From Icerya purchasi (Eukaryota; Arthropoda; Insecta; Hemiptera; Monophlebidae): 64,000 nucleotides of DNA. The stretch is taken from the NCBI GenBank assembly GCA_039619475.1, contig CM077116.1:382936760-383000759 (forward strand), written 5' to 3'. The position numbers and the translations under genes are program-made. Positions 14,501 to 28,400 of this stretch are shown piece after piece. The notes beneath the pieces were generated by a model. The model was given only the letters and a program-made list of their open reading frames with translations, was not told the origin of the DNA and did no database searches. How positions within the stretch are numbered: the stretch's first letter is position 1; each line of letters begins with the position of its first letter.

Positions 14501-17500
14501 TGAAAGGTATATAAATGGTTTCATTATTTTCATTCTTATTCCATTCTGTTGTTGTTAAATGTCTTTGTCATTATTCGGTTTTAGTTTTTATCCATTCTCC
14601 AGTTCTCTTCATTATCATTATCTGCTTTATATAAAATTATTATTCCCGTGTTAACGATTTTTCTTCACTAATGTTTTTGTTATATTTTCTCATCTATTTT
14701 TTCACTCGTGATTAAAAGTTCGCAATTGGTTGTTGCCTGTGCGTTAATTTTATTGTACTTGGTGGTGATCACCCTCAATAGATAGCGCGGCTTTACACTA
14801 GCAGCAGCAGTAGTAGCAACTGCATCGTGAAATAGTTTACATCTCTGATAGCTGTGACTTTTCGTTCGTCAATAACAGCGATTCTGCTTGGATTATTGCT
14901 TCATCTAAGCGTATAAAAACACGAAGGTCGTTTATCAGTATCTCTCTTTCCCAGCAAGCAAGATATTAACAACAGCAGCAGCAGCAGCAGCAGCAGGGGT
15001 AAATATCCACAATTTATGGTTTTCCATCACGATAGATTAATTGACGCTGAGGCATCAATTACTAACCTAAACGCATGCGTTAAAGCTAACTTTAATATTG
15101 AAAACTTCCGTGAAAGAACTTTAATATATTCATCAACAGTTTTGAAAATTTCGATATTGATCGTGTCAGGGAAATATTCTTTTTTCCACACACTCACTTC
15201 GTGATCGTAAAACTGTTAAAAATGGTTTTAAAAGCGTTACCTTCTCCATTCAGTCAAGTTGACGTCGAATCTGAACTAAAAATTCGAAATCAAACTGTTA
15301 CTTTTCGGTAACACAATTTGCAAAAAGAGTAGATAAAACGGAAACAAGACCCTTCGACTTTTACTCTTGAAATTTTAAAAATAAAAAGTTTAGTTCGTTT
15401 TTTAATTAAATATAGGAGAAATATTTTTGTAATACTTACAACACACCGACATACATATACACATAAGTACGCTCACACATCTACTTGTAAGTACACAAAC
15501 AAACATAAATGTAGTATAACCTCTCTTACCGTTCAATTAAAAAGTTGTTGCGGTAAAAAGGATAGAAAAAAAATAATGTAAAGTATCTATACTACATGCA
15601 GATACATCGGTACATGGATATGTTTTATTTTTCCTCAGCTAAAAAATGTCTAATGTAAAATCCCGGGAGGTTTTCACTCTCCTGGTTACGAACCGATACT
15701 CCTTGATACTATGGTAGCAGCAGTTATTATGATCACCCATGTAATTAATATCACACAGTTCGGTTGACATAACTCATATGTTTTAATTAAATAGCGTTAC
15801 AGTTTTTGCTCTTAAAAAAATCATGACGAACAATTTGGTTGACCTCCACCGATAAGACATATCCACGTCAAAACAATTAATTCGGTGTTACAAACATCAG
15901 ATGTTTGATCACGTCTCTCGCAACTGCAACTTATCTAAGCGTTGCGTTAAGTGCGGCTCTTGGCCACTCTAACGGCTTCGGCAATAATACACATTAAAAT
16001 GCGCCAACTTTGATTGGAATTATGTTCAAACTCAAGTGATTTCCTTTTATACCCAACACATATTAAGATCTAAAACTGACAAAAAACGCGCCTGTTATGC
16101 CACCCATTCTTCATCATTGCATACTAATACCCTTAACATAGTAGTTACGCGCAAACAAACACCTCTACTAAGAAATCAAGCACTAATGCTGATAGTTCGG
16201 ATTTTGTTTTTATCTTAAACGTAATTAGTTTAGGCGAAATTATCGGTATTATTAAAGTAACTCTATTCATAAGATCGGGTTAAATCATAGTTGATTTAAG
16301 TTCGAAAGTAATAATTACATTAGGAATTACTTTAGGCTTCTTTTACGAGCGACCTAAATAATAATATGGTCGCCGGGAATTATAATGCTATACTTGACAA
16401 GTGGTGCGAACTATATTCATTCGTGTTCATTAATAAGATAGACATAGTAGCTTTATCGGAAACTAGATTGGACGGAAAGTGCATGGTCATCTTCTCCCGG
16501 GTTATTCGATCTACAGGTGTGATCGGTGTCGCTTGGTTGATTAATAACGGGTTAAACATTTTGTTCTTTTTCAGACGCGTTTACAATGTGTTTAAGGTGT
16601 TGAAGTTTCGTTACGTAATATTAATTCATCCAATCTTAGACAAGTAAACATCATTAATAACATTCATATATACGTTCGCTATATATATATATATATATGT
16701 ACCATCAAACAATAATAAATGCTTGTCAAATTATATCTTAAGTGGGAAAGTTATTTAAAAAAACGAAATATGGAATTGTTTTAGTAATAACTATGTTGGC
16801 AACACACTTCATTGTTTATCAATATAAAATAGTTTACGTATTATAGCTTCCTACGAACCTACTTATTTTCCAACAATTTTAAGCAATAAAATATTTTAAT
16901 AGATTTCATAGTGGTGAATTGTGTATACAATATTATGACCCCCATTTTCGTTTGCTATCTTGTAATCACAATCCGTTTTTTTTATTTTATTTTTTTATTT
17001 TTTATGATGCCATACTTCTAAAATACACGTATTACAGTTATCAAAAAAAAAAAAAAAAAAAAAAAAAAAACAAACAATTAAGAAAACTTTAAGCATTGTA
17101 TATCTACAAACTTAGATTTAAATAACGTTAAGTAGCAAATGATCGATTAATCGGTTTAACCAAAATAATTAACATCACACTATTGAACTGTCAGCCCTAA
17201 AATGGAAATTTGTTTCTTTTTCACTAAATTTTGTATCGTCTTATATAATTAAACGTGGCCAATCATCAAAAGATTTAATAAATTTCTTAAGTGAAGTTGT
17301 TCACTTACTGCCGGCTAAAAATAAAAATGATGTTAACCGAAAGTTTTCTAATCTTACCATTAAAGACAAAAACTTCTGAAAGGTTTAAAAAGATTTAATA
17401 ATCAAACCTTTTCACTCCCATCGCTTCTTGATCCGAGTATTAACTCGTGCATATCCTTTGATATTAGCAAAATCAAACTGTAACCGTTACTTTTAAATTC

Positions 17501-20500
17501 ATTCTCGTATACAAATGTTATCACTTAAATAAAAAACTCCTCAAATCGACTCTAGTCTTCGTACATGCCTAAAATCAAAGTATGCATCGCGAGAATTCAA
17601 CGACATTACTTTGACCGAAATATATCGCATTTTAAAATCACTTAGGCTAAAAGCAATCTACTGGTTCGTCAGTATGTCTAACGAGGCTTTAAAAAATCTT
17701 CCATTGATAGCTTTAACTGAAGTGTAGCTTTTTTGGTAGACGATAGCGCTGTGTTTAAATTTGGATATTTTTCACAACAATGAAAATCTTATTACTGCAT
17801 TTCCTAAGCCCGGAAAAAATTCTTTATGCATCAATAACATCCGCTCGATTACCCTTTTTAACAATTTAAGTAAAGTGACGGAGAAAATTATATTGAAACG
17901 TTTCATGTTACATTGCTAAGCTCCAATCTGAGGTTGACTGTATCCCTCGCTTAAAAAAAAAGAAAACGGCGCATTTCTGCAAATTCTGCTAAATCGGAGT
18001 TTATTTTATTCTCTCTTAGATATTAGTCCTAAGATAGTACATATACAAGATATCGGCATTCCTTGGTTTGATCAAGTTCACTATCTCAGCATGGTATTAA
18101 AAAGCTGAACTTTAATAAACATTTTATAATTATACTTCTGTTAAAGCAAACCGTGCTATCTCAATATTTATGCAATGTTCCATCGTAGAATATTCTTAAA
18201 TATTCATAATGAATTAGTTCTTTACAAAGCACTTATTAGACCAATCTTAACATATGCATCGCCGATGACAGTTATCTTAGGTGTATACTAAACGCACCCC
18301 GTTACACTAGGATTTCTGAGATGCATAATGTCCTTTAATTTCGGCACCTTTGTAATTATGTACCGTTTTTAGCAAAGAAATTTTCATTTAAGGCAACTAT
18401 GTTGTAATTTGTGCGAATATACTTTTTTTCCTTTTAATATTTAAATGTTCGTCTAATTTTTCATTATTTCCTTCGTATTTTTTGGTATTTTCATATTCTG
18501 TTATTAAACTCGCACATTTTTTTTATATATTCAGTTGTGTTTTAAACTCCATGCGAATATGTAGTTGCGATTACGTTTTTGTTTTCATCTAACATGACTT
18601 AGTCGAGTTTATATTTTGTGCGACTGCATAGTTTCGATTATGTTTTTTGGTTTTTCTTTTCTCTTTTCCTTCCTTCTTTCTTTAGCTGAAGATAGTTTAA
18701 GCTTGAAAAAGGTTATAAATATGTGATAAGTATATTATTATTTTATCATCGCTTGCTAATATAAGTAATGTAATTTATTGTATTAATTATTCCAATTTAG
18801 AAACAGGATACGAATTTTTTATGATCATAAATATTACCAAAACAGGAGTTAGGGAAAGACTGCGATAATGTAGAATACACATTGTTCATTTCGTTTAGAC
18901 AGGATAGGGGCGAGGTGGTTTAGACGCGTGTCTTTTGAGTGCTAGTTTGTTAGACTATTATATATAGTTTGACTTATACAATGGGTTTCCTTTTTTTCAT
19001 TTAGAAATAACGAAAGCGTTTTAAAAAATAAATAAATAAATAAATAATTAGTAGGATGAACGCTTAACTTTCTTCTGATTTTTCTTTGCAATATCACGAA
19101 GCGATCGCAAGCACAGCGTAGATGGCTGTATATGTTACGACTGAGAAGGTGTAGATTTTGAAAGTGCCTTTCTCGTCACAATTATTACAATATTAAAGGA
19201 AATAGACTATAAATGATTAAAATAAAAAGATAAATGAGAACGGTGTGTATTTTACGCGAAACTATTGCAAGTGTTGAAAAGACGCTAAGAGTGAAATTCG
19301 CATTTATCACTGACATAGTGATAACGTTTACCTGACGCAAAGTCGGGATAACACCGCGAGTCGATTTGTAAAATAGTTCGAATAAAATGCGATAAACTTG
19401 CGCCCGAAAAATACGCACCTAAAAATCGTTGTACTATACAGAGAGGAGGTCCCGCGTGCATGATTTCTAGTAAATATTGAATGTTTACTCAACACCTGTC
19501 GTATGAATAGCTTATTTAACCCAGTTTCTGAAATTTGTAATACATGTGTATCTTTTTTCAGAATAAAAAATTATTGCTGCTACAAAGCGTGACGAAAATC
19601 TATTATCAAATTACAGTTTTTATTAAAATTCACGCAAGTTGTCTTATGAAAATCGAATTAAGTCTAAAATTAAAAAAATTTCCAATTGTGTGAGGATAAT
19701 ACGCATAAACGCTGGTAATTTTTAATTTATTTTGATTTTCACAAAACTCAGTGCATTTCAATCGATATTGTAATCTGGTGAAAATAATCTTCTCGCCAGT
19801 TTAACGCAATATCTTTTTACTTTGAAATATTATAATATAACATGTATTATACTATTTTAGAATCTGGATTAAAACTACTTTTTAGGATTTAATGTATTAT
19901 TTTATATTACTGAAGGTGTAAGTCAGGCGATCATTTAAGAAAAAAATTTAAATATCTCGAAGGTGCCATAACAGTTGCTGAAAAATATTTATGTTTAACA
20001 GTGTAGCGCCGTTTACGAATATCAAGCCTAAGCAGGTCGTAAAATTTCCTTCCTTTTGTGATAATGCAGAATAATTAAGGGAAATTTGTTCCGGCCTTTC
20101 ATGTAAAGGTATAAACGCTCAAAAGCGTGTCCCCATTATGTTACCAGAACATTTCAGTATTATTTACGGACTTTTTTCAACAGGCTTACCAAATTGCCCG
20201 ATCAACTCATCATCTCGATGCACTTTAATCTGATATTTGTATATGTATTAGCGACAGATTACTTTATTAGAGATTAAGTATGTAATATATAGAACCACTC
20301 AAATTGTTACCAACTGTTGGAAATATGTGGCATGGTACTGGTATCTTAGATGTCTACGAGTCGTCCGTGTGTTGAAATAAGGTATTATAGGGAATAGAAA
20401 TAAACCATAAATCGACCTTTCTCAAATATAGCGGCGATGAGTTATCGTCATATTTTTGATACAAATATTTTGCATATTCTGTACGAAAAAGAGAGGAAAT

Positions 20501-21318
20501 ACTAAATTGTTTTAAAAGTTTAAGTTCATTTATTTCACCAAAATAATAGTAAAAAGAATCTAGGTGGCGACAGAAATAAAAAGAAATTTGCTGCAAACTG
20601 AATAAATTGGAAACTTTCGGCTTTGTAAACGAGGATTTGCTAACAGTAAATTAAAATTCGGTATTCAGAAGAATGAGAAGAGATAACTACTGGAATGACC
20701 AAAAGTGATAAAAAATATTTATTTAAGTGACATATGGAACAGCTCTTAAAAAGGAAAAATTCAAAAGAAAAAAAAGATTAAAAAAAATTTAACGTAATCA
20801 AAATAGATAACGTAATAATGGAAAGATACAAGAAAATATAACTGTAATGAATTGACAAAGTATTAGCATTAAAGCGTGCGAAATTGGGATGTTATTAATT
20901 TATTTCATAACGTATACACAAAATAAAAACAATTAATTCAAAATTTAAACCGTATAAAAACAAAGCTAGTAAATATTATTATACTTCTAACTCTGTCGAA
21001 GACGGTATAGTAATTTGTATCTCTCTCTCTCTCTCTCTCTTTAAATCGTGTATCTCTAGACGGGACATTGTGACACAGAAATGCTGTCGTATTCAAAAAT
21101 TGCTACCAAACTAGAATGGTTTTATTGTGAAATAAGAATTTTTACGATATTGTTTAATAATTTCAAAAAAGAGTATATGTACACATATATTGAAGTATTC
21201 GTAGTAAACGTATAGAGGATAAAATGGACTTACATGCCAAATTTTAGCTTTGTGGTGTTCGTTGTTTTAGAAATCCGTTAATCAGACTGGGAGTCTGTCA
21301 GTGGTATTTGAATTTATT

Positions 21319-21357
<39 letters not shown>

Positions 21358-21942
21358 TAATTACAACGTAATTCTTAGGCTACCCCCCATTCGAAAAAAT
21401 GTCCCAATTTTATGTAACGCTAAATGTCCCAAAAAAATGTCCCAATTTTATGTAACGTTTGTTATATTTTGTAGGATTTTTGTTATTGTTATTTAAAAAA
21501 TGTCACAATTTTATGTAATGAAATATGTAACGAAAAATGTAACGAAAAAATGTCTTAATTTTATATAACGGAAGGTAAATGTTAGAATAGGATTTTTGTG
21601 GTTATGTTATTTTTTGTGTGTGTTGATGCCAGTAAGAATTACGTTGTAAATTTTGATCATTTTATACAAAGTATAGAAGAGAAAGAGACAGGAATGAAAG
21701 CAGGAGAGGTCAAGGGGCACAGCCCCTTGCGAGGCCAAAGTGGCCGAGTTATATATATACATATATATATATAGGTAAAATGATAATCTGAACCTGCTAA
21801 TAGGTTAAATAGAAACTCGGGAAATTGTATAGTTTAACTTTAATAGAAGTAGCATGATTTTCGAGATACAATTAGAATATTTTGAAAAAAAATCATTTTT
21901 CATTCTAGTGCTGTAATTGAAGAGCATTTTGCATTTTTCTTT

Positions 21943-21973
<31 letters not shown>

Positions 21974-24900
21974 GTTGACGAGCTGTATATTTATATTTTT
22001 CACTAACTGTTATGACATTTTAGAAAAATTTAATTTTTTTTAGATTGAACCTTTACCTGGTTTTAATCGAATAACTTATATACCCATCGGTAATGTAAAA
22101 TTTTGCACGCCAACCTACAGAAGCCAATTATGTTAAAGAATCGTCTATTTAATTCAGTTTTCTACTTTGTTGTAAATCACTTCTTAGCCTGTTTCGGTGT
22201 GTGTTCTATTTAAAAAGTTTTAATATTGAAAGTGTTCGAGTTTCTCAGTTTTTAGTAGTTTTAATATAAATTTACTTTTTATTTTTTATTTATTTTTTTG
22301 TCATTCATAGAATACGAGAAATATCGTGGAATAATTTGGAACTTTAAACGTTTGAATATTGCCCGCGGCATTTTTCTTGCGTTAGGGTTTTCCATTAGGC
22401 GATAAATTATTTTTTCATTATTAACAGTGGACGTGTGTATTCATTTCAACTGTTTACTTTCATCCTGGAGTGGTGAATATTTTTTCAAAATATACATTTC
22501 AGATTTTTAGTCAATGTTATAATTTAAAATTTTCTCGTTTTCTGTCTAGTGGATGCTTCATTTGTGTAGTATGAAATTTTTCAGTTGTTGGTCAATAATT
22601 TTAAGACAATTACGTTCAAAAATGATTTTGCAAATTCTTCTTGGTGTACGTTAGACCATTTTTATTATTATCTTTTACTCGTATCGCTACGAATAACATT
22701 CCCGTATTGTGTTGCGTTTATTGAAACGTACAAGTAAAATAATTATCCTTCACGTAGCGGTTGCATTTAGTTTAATTTAATTACGAAACGCTTTTTACTT
22801 TAATGCTTTGAAGCATGCGAAACTTTACAGACTTTTTGGCTTAATTTAGTGTAGATTTTCTTAAATAATTTTTTTGGAATTTATTTTTGTATATTTAAGT
22901 ATTCTGTGCTATAATTCTTTGAAGGTGCATGTGTGGGGATGTATGTGTTGATGTTACGCGTTTAAACTAGTTTAATATGGTCGACTTTTGTTTACGGATT
23001 AGACAACGGTTGGAATTGATGCGAGAAATGTATCATAATGAAGCTGAACTATCTCCTACTTCACCGGATTTTAACGTTGAATCGTTGACCGGAGGTGATC
23101 CATTCTACGATAGATTTCCATGGTTTCGTATTATCGGAAGGTACGTGCGTTTTCCGTTTTATGCTTTTTATAATTAATTTCAGCAAAACTTTTTGCACTC
23201 CCTTTTTTCATTTCGATAATTTTAAACTAGTTTAAGTTACCCCGAAGAAAACTATATATGTATATAAAAGTGAGGAACATTTTGGAAATAATTGTGAGCT
23301 TGTAAATATTTCGTATTGCAATGTGTTTTGTTTTCATGCAGCACAAAGAAGCGTTGAGCATAGCGGTTGTTAGTGGCTTGTTCTGTTAAAGCGTTTATTT
23401 TAACTGAAAAATACCAGATGTTCACGCGGGTTTTATCTTATTATCGGAATTTTTGTAGTATTGATTTGAAAATTTATTTTATTAACAAATAAAAATTTCA
23501 ACTGCTGCGCATATTTGCAGTAGCCTAGTAGGTGTCATGGGTTTGAGCCTGTATTAGTTCAGACTGAAGTCACTTTTAAATTCACTCATCCTAAAATCAA
23601 ACTGTGAGACGGACATCGGAAAATGAAAGCGACCGAAAGAAATCTCATCAGTGCCCGTTAGGTTTAGTATATTGTAAACGTTTATTGAGGGATTTTTTTT
23701 TTTTTTTAACTTATACCGAAACATAATACAGAATATTTCAGCTTCTAGGAATGCGCAGATAGTGAAACGTAAAGAAACTTTAGTTTAAGTGTTTACGTTT
23801 TACGTGCGCATATGGAGAGTTGAATATTTTTAATGCCGACGGCGATAAGGAAATAAAATATACAATTGGTAACTTTTCCGGAGCTTTTCAATTTAACAGA
23901 TCATTTTGGAATACGCAGTTTTCGAGGCTTAATGATATGTTTTTGAACATTTTAAAGTAGTTAGCCGTCAAGAATCTTTACTGTAACCGTATAATTCTTG
24001 AAAATGTTTATTTTCCTAAAATTTTGACCTTGTGCAAAAATTTTTGATTTATAGATCAACTGTTTTGTTTTCAGAAGATTTACTACGTGCATTATTACTA
24101 AACAAACTGAAATTATAAAAAAAAAAAAAACAAAAAAAAAAACTCAGAGTTATTCCTCATTTTTAAATTCTTCGGTACATTTATTTATATTCGTGAATAT
24201 GCGCAGCGTTCGCTTTACAGATTTTGAGTAAAACCCTTTATTTCAACATTATTTGTATGTTCGTTATATAATATATTGAAGAGACCTCTCATTTTAATTT
24301 TAAACAATTTTCGAAACTCTTAACTGATATGATAAAATATGTTGACTTTTAGCAATATTTTATCAGTTATCGAATTAACGATTGAGACAAGTGGGGTCAG
24401 CATGCATCGTGTTCATTTCTTGCAGATTGATTATCATTAGAATCTGCATTTTGTTTAAAGGCAGATCCAGAAAAAACCTTTATTACATCGGTTTATTTTT
24501 CTATTATTTAAAAATTGCACGTGCCACCGTAGTAACACCATAGATGAATCTCAGACTCGGTGTTTTTTCATCTTACTTCGTCGCATGATTTCCGGTTTTT
24601 CCTTTTTTTCACACAAATATGTGTAGTTTTTTGGCGGGTTTTAAAATATTAACAGTCGGTGGAATTCATTGCTAGTCGTTTTAGGTTGACTAGACTCCTC
24701 TGGCCATTCTTAATAACCTCGTTTTACTGGTTTCCCAGAGATATTCTTGTATATATGTATTATTCTCGTGAAAAAATGGTGTAAATAATGTACTGAATTT
24801 GAAGAAAAAAAAATCTTTAGCTATCAAAAACCCAATTGTAGATTCTTTAACCCGTGGTAAAATATTTACAGCATATAGTCTCTTTGGTCCCGCAGTTTAG

Positions 24901-25402
24901 ACGACTGCCTGTTTTTATACTTAGGCGTCCACACAGAGTAGTAAGGCGTATTTTTCGAAATTCTCATTTTTATATTTTATTCCTTTAGCAGCGTAATTCG
25001 AGGATTTTCTGTAAAGATTTCTGTGCATATAATTTTACTAGGCTGCGGTTATTACGATAGCTAAAGCATTGAGATATGTATTTTGTAATAATCACGGCAA
25101 TGCACAGCGTATGTATAAAGGAAGAAAAATACGCAGATAACATTTCTATAAAATTATCGTTTTATCCTCTTCTTTTCAGGGCGTGTCTTTACTTAAGTAA
25201 TTTGTTGTATCCGGTTCCTCTAATACATACAATAGCGATAGTAAACGAAAAAGGTGACGTGAAAGGTTACCTACGTGTCGCCGTTCAATCAGTCAGCGGT
25301 ACGTTATTTTCTTTTCTTTGAATTTGATTCGCTTTGCTCTTTTTAATAGCTTACCTGATTGAAAATATACGTTTAATCATGTTGTAATTGTACGATTCGA
25401 AA

Positions 25403-25448
<46 letters not shown>

Positions 25449-28400
25449 TGTTTTTTTATATTAACAGAAGAGGATAATGGAAATAAAGTGACCGGAGTTC
25501 GTCAGTCGGCCAAAATTGACTTTGATGATGATTACTTGAATCCGTGTAATCGGTGTGCTGTTAAATCGAGCCTATCTCAACTGGATGACAAATTATTCGA
25601 TAAGCCAAATGAAAAGCAGGGTTAGTGATTACTTTTCTCATATATCATATGCAAGTTGTACTTTCATTGTATAGTGAATAGGAAAGAGTACTACCGGTTT
25701 GAGCTGCTTTCGTCTATGCGTTTTCATGAAATAATGTACTTTCAGATTTAATATTTTCCAATTTATCGATTTAAGTTACAGTTACAGAATTTCATTTTTT
25801 TCGCGTTAAAAATTAACATTTGAAAATTTCTGTATGTTGTACCTTTAGAGATTTTTATGATTCGATGGTTCTCTATTACTTAACATTAATCTTCAGACTT
25901 GATGGCAGTTTAACAATTTCACTATCTTATCTATACTTTATCTATATTCTAGGCTTTTTAAAGTAATACATGTTCTGTCGCAACTTTGACTAATAAACGT
26001 GTTAATAATTAAATAGAAATGGAAGGCGATGGCGATAGCGGACATGGAGATAGTCCTACTTCTTGTGGTTCAGATATTAAGGATGAAGATGAAGAATTGC
26101 CGAAACATTTAACTATTGATAAAGAATTTACATTTCGTGTTACCATATTGCAGGGCATTGATATTCCGTCCGAATATTCCGATGTATTTTGTCAATTTAA
26201 GTATGTATACATATACACATACACATATATGCCTATATATATACACATATACACATACACATATACGCATACACATATACATATACGTTGATACAGATTT
26301 GATAGTATGGTGCTACCTCACGGTGATGTTGCGCTAGAAGTTATTCTTCGAATAAAACCGTTTAATTTTCAATGTGTCGGCATCATCGCATTATTCATTG
26401 CCATCGGAGAAGTTTATACGGCTAGATTAATATAGTGATTGAATGACATCTGCGTATCTAACGTATACCCACATCTTTTATAATTTCCACCCGCTATATT
26501 AATGATTGTTAATGCGCTATACTTAAACAAGATGCTATATTCTTTTGGTTTTTCGTGAACATTATAATTGAGCATCTATCCAAATTAAAGGGTTAGCTAT
26601 TTTCTGTAGACCATGTCTTTGTTCACGTTATTCGTAACAATTTACAGTATCAATACCTATGACTGGATGATAAATTTAAATATATACTCTTGATTTCTCT
26701 CTATTATATAAATAATTGTCATGTGGACTAGCTGAGTGAGCGAAGCGATCGTTATGTGGTGATTAGCGAGCAAAATGAGCAGGAAGCAAAGTACCAAGTC
26801 ATTATATATATATATATATATTTATAAAACTAAAAGGTACTAAATAGACAAAAAAATTTTCAATCCGTCTGTAGTAGCTAGAGAATTGTTTTTTTTTTTT
26901 TTAATCAGCGTATTTTCTCCTTCAAATGTTAAAAAACTACGAGGTCTCCGAAATTGTAATTTTTAAAACACCAAATTTTGAAAAATATACACCTCAGTTT
27001 GTAACGAGTAATGTAACCTATCTTAAATTGATCTGTTGGAGCATGTAAATGTTTATTAATACAGTAGAAAATATAAAGAAGTTGATGTGAGAATGTAAGT
27101 CGGAAATGCGAAGATATTACCTGATAGAAATAATGTAACATCACAAAGGTACATATATATCGAAGATAAGCAGAATAAATATATATGATAATAATTGACC
27201 GGGTGCGTGCGTGTAATGCCTATTAGATCCGAGTAAGGTTTCTCAGGGCAGTACATACAACTGGCTGCTCTGTTAGCGAGTTTTTGACATATTTTGTAGG
27301 ATTGTTAATGCGTAATTAAAAGAACAAACGTAGTTGTTGATTTTTTACTCGGTATTAGTTTTGTTTCTTTTCTGGTCGTCGCGCATAGAGCGGATTTTAA
27401 CTAAAGGCATCTGTACTATAATGTTTTAGTTTGTTATTAGTGAACGAAAATTTTGAGGTATACGAAAGAATTTAAGTTATTAAAATTTTTATGTTGAATC
27501 TTTTTACAAAAATGATGTCTCTTAATTGAACTTTTTATGTTTACGTGTTTTGTTTTTGTTTTATTGTCATTGAATTTTTTGTATTTTTATTAAAGTTAAA
27601 ATTGTTTTAAACTTTTAAAAAAAACCAATCCGAATCTATTCTAATTAGTTAAATTATTTAATATTTAAAGTACATTGTTCTCTTCTTGTGGAAATGTCAC
27701 TGCACGATGACCTATGCAGCGAAGAAGTTGTTGTAGTCGAACATGAGTCATCCGACAATCGGGCGAGATTACAATAATATGTATAATTATTAGATGAACG
27801 AATCTTTGCTTGTGTTTTTACAGTAATGTAATACGTATACAAAAAAACATAAAAAAACAACAACAAGAAAACAGATTTTTTATGGTTTAATGTGTGTATT
27901 TTTTTGAATGTGTGAAGGAACTTTTAATAGATCTGTTTCATCTAGCTGTTCATTTGATTAATAAATGTATACTTGTATTTTCAAACCACACTAAAATAAG
28001 TAATGGTGAAGTGTTTTTTGTTTATCGGTATTTCGTGTTAATTATTTGTTTTATTCAATTTTATATTCGCTTTTAAATGTGTTTAATTTTTTGCAGCGAA
28101 AATTTCTGATTATTTCAGATAAATTTAACGATTATTTTATTTTGTAATAGTTTCCTGCACCGACACGATGAAGCTTTTTCTACTGATCCGATAAAAAATG
28201 TTGGCAAAGGAACGCCAGTAGGATTTTATCACGTTCAAAACGTAAGCGTTACATTTTTATTGCTATTAATTTTTATCGATAAAATTAATTAGATCGACGA
28301 AGAGTTGGTTCTTGAAAAACATTTATTAAGGAGATTTTCGTATTATTATAATATACTTTTTTAGATCTATTTTTTTTTTTTTTTTAATGCTAAATTTTAT

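Larger units (their letters stand above)
8487..23002. other. 14.5 kb intron between cassette and exon 8
   Basis: The largest intron in the window. In order: a 26-bp tandem duplication (9312-9363), a weak LINE-endonuclease-like stretch (about 11520-11670), an inverted LINE tail (about 13490-13720), a SINE (13782-14036), a fold-back element (14076-14703), a decayed LINE (about 15850-18790), (AAAT)n and (TC)n repeats, and a cluster of 25-bp repeats with GC-rich hairpins (21394-21745). Stretches 9400-11500, 11700-13480 and 19050-21000 show nothing I can name. Confidence 0.8.
26201..28150. other. Intron 11 with simple repeats
   Basis: Opens with an (ACATAT)n-like array (about 26208-26288) directly after the donor gtatgt. 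A GC-richer patch lies at 26731-26790 before (TA)n (26803-26822). The remainder is AT-rich with no recognised element. Confidence 0.75.

Noticed and set aside
16366..16647. Separate host gene from the 93-codon open frame
   Set aside because: It carries the LINE endonuclease motif [13 protein letters not shown] and sits between other scars of the same element.
18905..18960. tRNA-like ggcgaggtggtttagacgcg as a tRNA or SINE head
   Set aside because: No box B at suitable distance and no second copy found.
21394..21571. CRISPR-like array
   Set aside because: Only four imperfect, unevenly spaced AT-rich units in a eukaryotic intron, with no associated genes.
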